This document shows, piece by piece, positions 5,881 to 7,016 of a DNA stretch of 7,016 nt. The stretch lies in the NCBI GenBank assembly GCA_002292895.1, contig DBCE01000046.1:7482-14497 (forward strand), in the 5' to 3' direction. Numbering within the stretch: the first letter of the stretch is position 1; each line of letters begins with the position of its first letter. The position numbers were made by a program, and so were the translations under genes. Source of the DNA: Phycisphaerales bacterium UBA966 (GTDB lineage Bacteria > Planctomycetota > Phycisphaerae > Phycisphaerales > SM1A02). The notes beneath the pieces were generated by a model that worked only from the letters and a program-made list of their open reading frames with translations, was not told where the DNA came from and ran no database searches.

Positions 5881-6969
5881 TTACGCCTTCGCGGTGCTGG
5901 CGCCTGCACCCGGGAAGGGGATCGATGGTCCGCGCATGATGGATTCGCACGCTGCGGCAAGTTGGTCGGCACAGCGCGCTGATGCAAATCCAGCGGCGGT
6001 TCGAACCGCTGCTTCCGCGCCCACGGCTCCGGCAGTTGCGGGGTCAAGCATGGCCTTGGTCAATTGTGCGGTCCATTCGCGCGCGTCGCGCTCTTGCACC
6101 ACCAGCGCAGTGACTCCGTCCATCAGGTGATCAGCAAATGGGTCGTCCATCGCTACCACGGTTCTACCAAGTCCCATCGCTTCAAGGACCACGGACCGAA
6201 CGCCATGAATGGCTTCCGGCAGCGCAAACACGCCGCAGGCAAGCGCCAGTGGTCGCACCATTTCCAGGCGCGAAACGCCGTTCAGCACTCGTTGCACGCC
6301 GAACTCACGGGCGAGCGCCCAGAGGCGGGGGTCGTGCCCGGGTGGCAACTCAATGGCCACTTGAAACTCAGGAAGCGCGGGCATGACATCGGCAATGGCT
6401 GCAAACACCGCGCGGTATGCGCCAACGTCGCGGCCGGTTCCCGCGATCGCCAAACTTTGTGGGCTGGCAACGAAGGTATCGCGCCGCGAGGGCACCGGAA
6501 CGCCAAGCGGGAGAACGGTGACCATCTGCTCACCCACAACGCGTGCTGCACGTGCGGCGATCGGTGCGGTGGCTGCGCACACCAAGTCAAGGCGGCCCGT
6601 GTGTCGCTTCAACGCGGTGGCATCCAACTCATCGGAGGTAGAGACCATGGCAACCAATCCGGCATCCATGTCATCTGCCAATTCCGCAGCGGCAATGAAC
6701 GCGCGCGCTCCAAAGCTCACAAATATCTCCGGCGGATCGTCCTCAAGCGAACTACTCAGTGCTCCAAGGCGCGAAGGTCGAAAGAACAGCGAACTATCAA
6801 AGTCGAAGGTTGACGCTGCAATCATTCGGAGTAGCGGCGGCTCATCACGCGCTGGTGGCAGAATGCGACGAATACGTACGCCATCGCCCGCAAGTGCTAC
6901 GGCAAGGCGTTGCACTGCAGCAGCGTCGGTCAGGAGGCGTTCGGGATCGACGACGAGCGCGATGTGCAT
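5881..6969 (-). CDS. GT-B fold glycosyltransferase, group 1 (GT4-like)
   Basis: 362 residues, typical for a GT4-like enzyme that transfers a sugar from a nucleotide-sugar to a glycan or lipid acceptor at the cytoplasmic face. The N-terminal half (1-160) opens MHIALVVDPERL and has the alternating pattern of a Rossmann domain, with VTVLPLGVPVP (150-160) near the domain junction. The C-terminal half contains the donor-binding region: ALACGVFALPEAIHGVRSV (242-260), VLEAMGLGRTVVAMDDP (261-277) and LMDGVTALVVQERDAREW (282-299), matching the family's 'LEAMxxGxxVVA...DGxxGxLV' series. In the usual E-x7-E motif the second Glu is present (Glu263) but the first position is His255. The N-terminal donor-free half is not specific enough to name the acceptor. 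The start is well fixed: in-frame TGA codons lie just upstream and GGAGG (6978-6974) sits 4 bases before the ATG. It may share a transcript with the phosphoesterase downstream. Confidence 0.85.
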   Translation of the reverse strand: MHIALVVDPERLLTDAAAVQRLAVALAGDGVRIRRILPPARDEPPLLRMIAASTFDFDSSLFFRPSRLGALSSSLEDDPPEIFVSFGARAFIAAAELADDMDAGLVAMVSTSDELDATALKRHTGRLDLVCAATAPIAARAARVVGEQMVTVLPLGVPVPSRRDTFVASPQSLAIAGTGRDVGAYRAVFAAIADVMPALPEFQVAIELPPGHDPRLWALAREFGVQRVLNGVSRLEMVRPLALACGVFALPEAIHGVRSVVLEAMGLGRTVVAMDDPFADHLMDGVTALVVQERDAREWTAQLTKAMLDPATAGAVGAEAAVRTAAGFASARCADQLAAACESIMRGPSIPFPGAGASTAKA

Positions 6970-7016
6970 CCAGCCTCCAGTGGTTCAAAGGCGAGCAGCA
7001 TTTCAGCCGGAATACG
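6930..7016 (-). CDS. Possible C-terminal end of an upstream leftward gene (partial)
   Basis: On the reverse strand one frame entering from the right edge reads IPAEMLLAFEPLEAG and stops at TGA 6932-6930, which would overlap the glycosyltransferase start by 40 bases. A second frame instead stops at TGA 7005-7003, leaving a 33-base gap to the glycosyltransferase. The short fragment does not allow a choice, though the first frame looks more protein-like. Either way the ribosome-binding site of the glycosyltransferase sits close to, or within, the end of a preceding gene, which suggests an operon. No function can be assigned. Confidence 0.25.
   Translation of the reverse strand, partial: RIPAEMLLAFEPLEAGCTSRSSSIPNAS

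Noticed and set aside
5213..6130. 305-codon open frame on the forward strand
   Set aside because: It lies antisense to the phosphoesterase start and the glycosyltransferase end, crosses two well-supported genes, and its translation is rich in Arg, Ser and Cys without motifs. Long antisense frames are normal at this GC content.
6064..6813. 249-codon open frame on the forward strand
   Set aside because: It is antisense to the glycosyltransferase and has a composition typical of a shadow frame.
1..7016. CRISPR arrays, tRNA, rRNA, insertion sequences, prophage or defence genes
   Set aside because: I looked for regular direct repeats, cloverleaf-like inverted pairs, transposase motifs and terminal inverted repeats on both strands and found none.

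Overview
This is a GC-rich (about 60% by eye) bacterial chromosomal segment, most likely from a planctomycete of the Phycisphaerae type. The best lineage marker is the small basic protein at 1845-2135. It carries the conserved start MSLHRSLK...HRNVLTRAERI of the family I know as TIGR04137, which is limited to Planctomycetes, Verrucomicrobia, Chlamydiae and relatives. The membrane-anchored protein at 981-1715 and the DRT-type metallophosphoesterase also fit that group. The taxonomic call is inference from protein content; there is no rRNA or tRNA in the window.

Layout. The left edge holds the first codons of a leftward gene with an apparent signal peptide (35 down to 1). A divergent rightward block follows: a sugar-phosphate-isomerase-like TIM-barrel protein (135-956), a single-pass membrane protein with a conserved C-terminal domain (981-1715), a 129-base spacer with small hairpins, the small basic protein (1845-2135), and a class I/II PLP-dependent aminotransferase (2141-3328). 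A strong bidirectional terminator near 3405-3447 separates this block from a leftward block. That block, read from the right edge, is a possible tail of an unseen gene, a GT-B glycosyltransferase (6969-5881), a secreted metallophosphoesterase with a C-terminal CBM9-like region (5794-3860), and a 72-residue lipoprotein (3708-3490).

How the genes relate. Nothing here forms a recognisable single pathway. The rightward genes are close together (gaps of 24, 129 and 5 bases) but look functionally mixed: a sugar/TIM-barrel protein, an envelope protein, a probably ribosome- or nucleic-acid-associated basic protein, and an amino-acid aminotransferase. The leftward genes are envelope or export themed: a glycosyltransferase, an exported phosphoesterase and a lipoprotein. 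I see no mobile element, CRISPR array, phage gene or obvious defence system.

The least ordinary signals are regulatory. A shared 9-base motif CACTA[C/G][A/C]CT sits 6-7 bases before the start codons of three genes that lack a Shine-Dalgarno sequence, suggesting leaderless transcripts. A terminator-like hairpin also lies inside the first codons of the aminotransferase. Two enzymes lack a usual active-site residue: the first metal-site His of the phosphoesterase and the first Glu of the glycosyltransferase EX7E motif.
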